Assembly (NCBI RefSeq): GCF_004766045.1
Contig: NZ_SPQQ01000004.1
Span: 310,001-374,000 of the forward strand
Reading direction: 5' to 3'
DNA: 64,000 nucleotides
From: Desulfosporosinus fructosivorans
GTDB lineage: Bacteria > Bacillota > Desulfitobacteriia > Desulfitobacteriales > Desulfitobacteriaceae
Shown: positions 62,552-64,000 of the stretch, piece after piece
How positions within the stretch are numbered: position 1 is the first letter of the stretch
How the letters are laid out: every line of letters begins with the position of its first letter
Made by a program: the position numbers and the translations under genes
The notes under the pieces: generated by a model
What the model saw: only the letters and a program-made list of their open reading frames with translations
Database searches by the model: none
What the model was told of the DNA's origin: nothing

Positions 62552-63382
62552 CTAAAGTACCTTTACTAGTGCCTGAACAAATTGCACAAATTGTTTCTCA
62601 ACCCGCTCCGCGGTTTCCATGACTTCCACATGACTGAGTTTTTGCCCCAAGATACCTGCCGCCATATTTGTCACACAGGAGATGCCCAATACTCGCATTC
62701 CTCCATGGTTTGCTACAATCACTTCTGGAACAGTACTCATGCCAACCATATCAGCACCAATCGTACGCAAATATTGTATTTCGGAAGGGGTCTCGTAGTT
62801 TGGGCCGCTCACAGCCACATAAACCCCTTCCTGCGGATCAATCCCCAATTCTTTAGCGATCACTAAGGCCTTTTGTCGCCATTCCCTATTATATGCCTCG
62901 CTCAGATCCGGAAAACGCGGGCCTAAATTTGATAGATTCGCCCCCCGCAATGGATTATCACCCATCAAGTTAAGATGATCTTTAATAAGCACTAGATCAC
63001 CCCCACTAAAAGAAGAATTTATTCCACCTGCCGCGTTCGTGACAATGAGCCCAGTCACTCCTAGGACTTGCATAACCCGAATTGGAAAGGTTACTTCCTG
63101 CATCGTGTACCCTTCGTAATAATGAAAACGCCCTTGCATGACCACAACTTTACGACCTTGAACTTTACCGAAAACCAATTGTCCTGCATGCCCTTCAACC
63201 GTGGAAATTGGAAAGTGCGGAATGTCTTTATAGGGAATCACCACTTGTTCCTCGACAAGATCAGCAAAAGCACCTAACCCCGAACCTAATATAACACCGA
63301 GTTCTGGTAACACTTCGACATTCTCCATAAGATAGCCGCGCGCTTCCGCCAGTTTTACACTATATCCCTTTTCCGATATCAT
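62552..63382 (-). CDS. punA: Purine-nucleoside phosphorylase
   Basis: 276 residues. GVILGSGLGAFADLVEEQVV, VEGHAGQLVFGKVQGRKVVV, MQGRFHYYEGYTMQEVTFPI, LIVTNAAGGINSSFSGGDLV and GVYVAVSGPNYETPSEIQYL identify the trimeric type that cuts inosine and guanosine. The ATG at 63391 touches AAAGGAGG, so the ATG at 63382, 9 nt away, is the start. It overlaps deoB in the longer reading. Confidence 0.94.
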   Translation of the reverse strand: MISEKGYSVKLAEARGYLMENVEVLPELGVILGSGLGAFADLVEEQVVIPYKDIPHFPISTVEGHAGQLVFGKVQGRKVVVMQGRFHYYEGYTMQEVTFPIRVMQVLGVTGLIVTNAAGGINSSFSGGDLVLIKDHLNLMGDNPLRGANLSNLGPRFPDLSEAYNREWRQKALVIAKELGIDPQEGVYVAVSGPNYETPSEIQYLRTIGADMVGMSTVPEVIVANHGGMRVLGISCVTNMAAGILGQKLSHVEVMETAERVEKQFVQFVQALVKVL

Positions 63383-63387
63383 CCATT

Positions 63388-64000
63388 TCATCCTCCTTTA
63401 ATTTCTGAATAAAAGCTCTTCCCATTGGCTATCGGCTCGGTCCCTAAGTATTCAGCCACTGTTGCCCCTAAATCCGCGAAGGTGGACCTAACCCCTAGGT
63501 TAACCCCCTTCTTTAGCTTTTGACCAAAAACAAGTAACGGAACATATTCCCGGGTATGATCCGAACCAGGCATGGTAGGATCACATCCATGATCAGCTGT
63601 AATAATCAGCATATCTTCGGAGCGCAGAGCAGTATAGATTTCTGGTAGGCGTTCATCAAACTCCTCTATAGCCTGCGCATATCCTTCTACATTATTGCGA
63701 TGACCATACAACATATCAAAATCGACAAGGTTGGTCATGATTAGACCAGCTTCCACCTTAGCCATATAGTCTAAGGTCTTTCTAACACCCTCCATATTCC
63801 CCTTTGTAGTTTCAGAATCAGTTATTCCTCTTCCCGCATAAATATCATAGATTTTCCCCACTGCGCAAACCTCAATCCCTCGTTCTTGCACATATTCCAT
63901 TAGAATTTTATGGGGTGGATCAATTGCAAAATCATGCCGATTTGGAGACCGATAAAAGTGCCCGGTTTCACCTAGAAATGGCCGCGCAATTACTCGTCCA
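63388..64000 (-). CDS. deoB: Phosphopentomutase, C-terminal part (runs off the window)
   Basis: Translation of the minus strand from the edge runs RVIARPFLGETGHFYRSPNR and HDFAIDPPHKILMEYVQERG, then MTNLVDFDMLYGHRNNVEGY, MLIITADHGCDPTMPGSDHT and REYVPLLVF, all phosphopentomutase (alkaline-phosphatase superfamily) motifs with metal-binding Asp/His. It converts (deoxy)ribose-1-phosphate to the 5-phosphate, completing nucleoside salvage with punA and pdp. The N-terminal half is beyond 64000. Confidence 0.93.
   Translation of the reverse strand, partial: GRVIARPFLGETGHFYRSPNRHDFAIDPPHKILMEYVQERGIEVCAVGKIYDIYAGRGITDSETTKGNMEGVRKTLDYMAKVEAGLIMTNLVDFDMLYGHRNNVEGYAQAIEEFDERLPEIYTALRSEDMLIITADHGCDPTMPGSDHTREYVPLLVFGQKLKKGVNLGVRSTFADLGATVAEYLGTEPIANGKSFYSEIKGG

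Overview
The window is chromosome from an anaerobic, endospore-forming member of the Firmicutes. The sporulation genes (spoIIAA-spoIIAB-sigF, spoVAC-D-E-F, spmAB, ytfJ, dacF), the lactate-oxidation cluster with two lactate permeases, the CoA-dehydratase-type activases and the codon use all suggest Peptococcaceae, close to Desulfosporosinus or Desulfitobacterium. No rRNA, tRNA, CRISPR array, integrase or intact insertion sequence was found. Most genes lie on the minus strand, and many starts are GTG or TTG placed by strong Shine-Dalgarno (SD) sequences.

Region by region: 0-2.4 kb holds a partial glutamate dehydrogenase and gabT, which has a near-perfect sigma-54 promoter and paired upstream repeats. 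2.4-6.8 kb is an aromatic amino-acid operon (aroF-tyrA-aroA) continuing into the amino-acid exporter pair azlCD. 7.3-13.4 kb has cardiolipin synthase, a HutP-like RNA-binding protein paired with chorismate mutase aroH, a BaiN-type flavoprotein and a multi-cluster ferredoxin. 15-23 kb is the lactate module: permease, permease, FAD subunit, Fe-S subunit and a FadR-type regulator, with shared operator-like sites. 23-38 kb is a conserved housekeeping and sporulation block (trpS-scpA-scpB ... ytfI-ytfJ-spmA-spmB ... rluB). It is interrupted at 29.9-34.9 kb by AT-rich accessory genes: a YopX-like gene, a GH20 hexosaminidase, a DUF1287 protein, an acetyltransferase and a broken membrane gene. 38-47 kb has a DHH-CBS-tRNA nucleotidyltransferase fusion, PspC and LiaF-like envelope proteins, CorA, a HAD phosphatase and an LCP protein. 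47-64 kb is lysA under a lysine riboswitch, a three-gene CoA-activase set, the spoVA operon, a divergent spoIIA operon, dacF, vanW and the deoB-punA-pdp nucleoside operon.

Two conserved gene orders known from Bacillus are recognisable (deoB-punA-dacF-[spoIIA-sigF]-spoVA-lysA, and scpAB-spm-rluB), each with a rearrangement. In the first, the spoIIA tricistron is inverted in place. In the second, an accessory segment is inserted.

The most interesting unexplained material is non-coding. A 109-110 nt element occurs twice (11.8 and 42.3 kb), each time just upstream of a minus-strand gene, and ends in a terminator-like hairpin. There are also a structured plus-strand RNA candidate at 43.9 kb, a 160-bp element with long inverted ends at 45.2 kb, a three-copy intergenic motif at 7.1, 46.7 and 62.5 kb, and REP-like palindromes at 2.3 and 61.1 kb.
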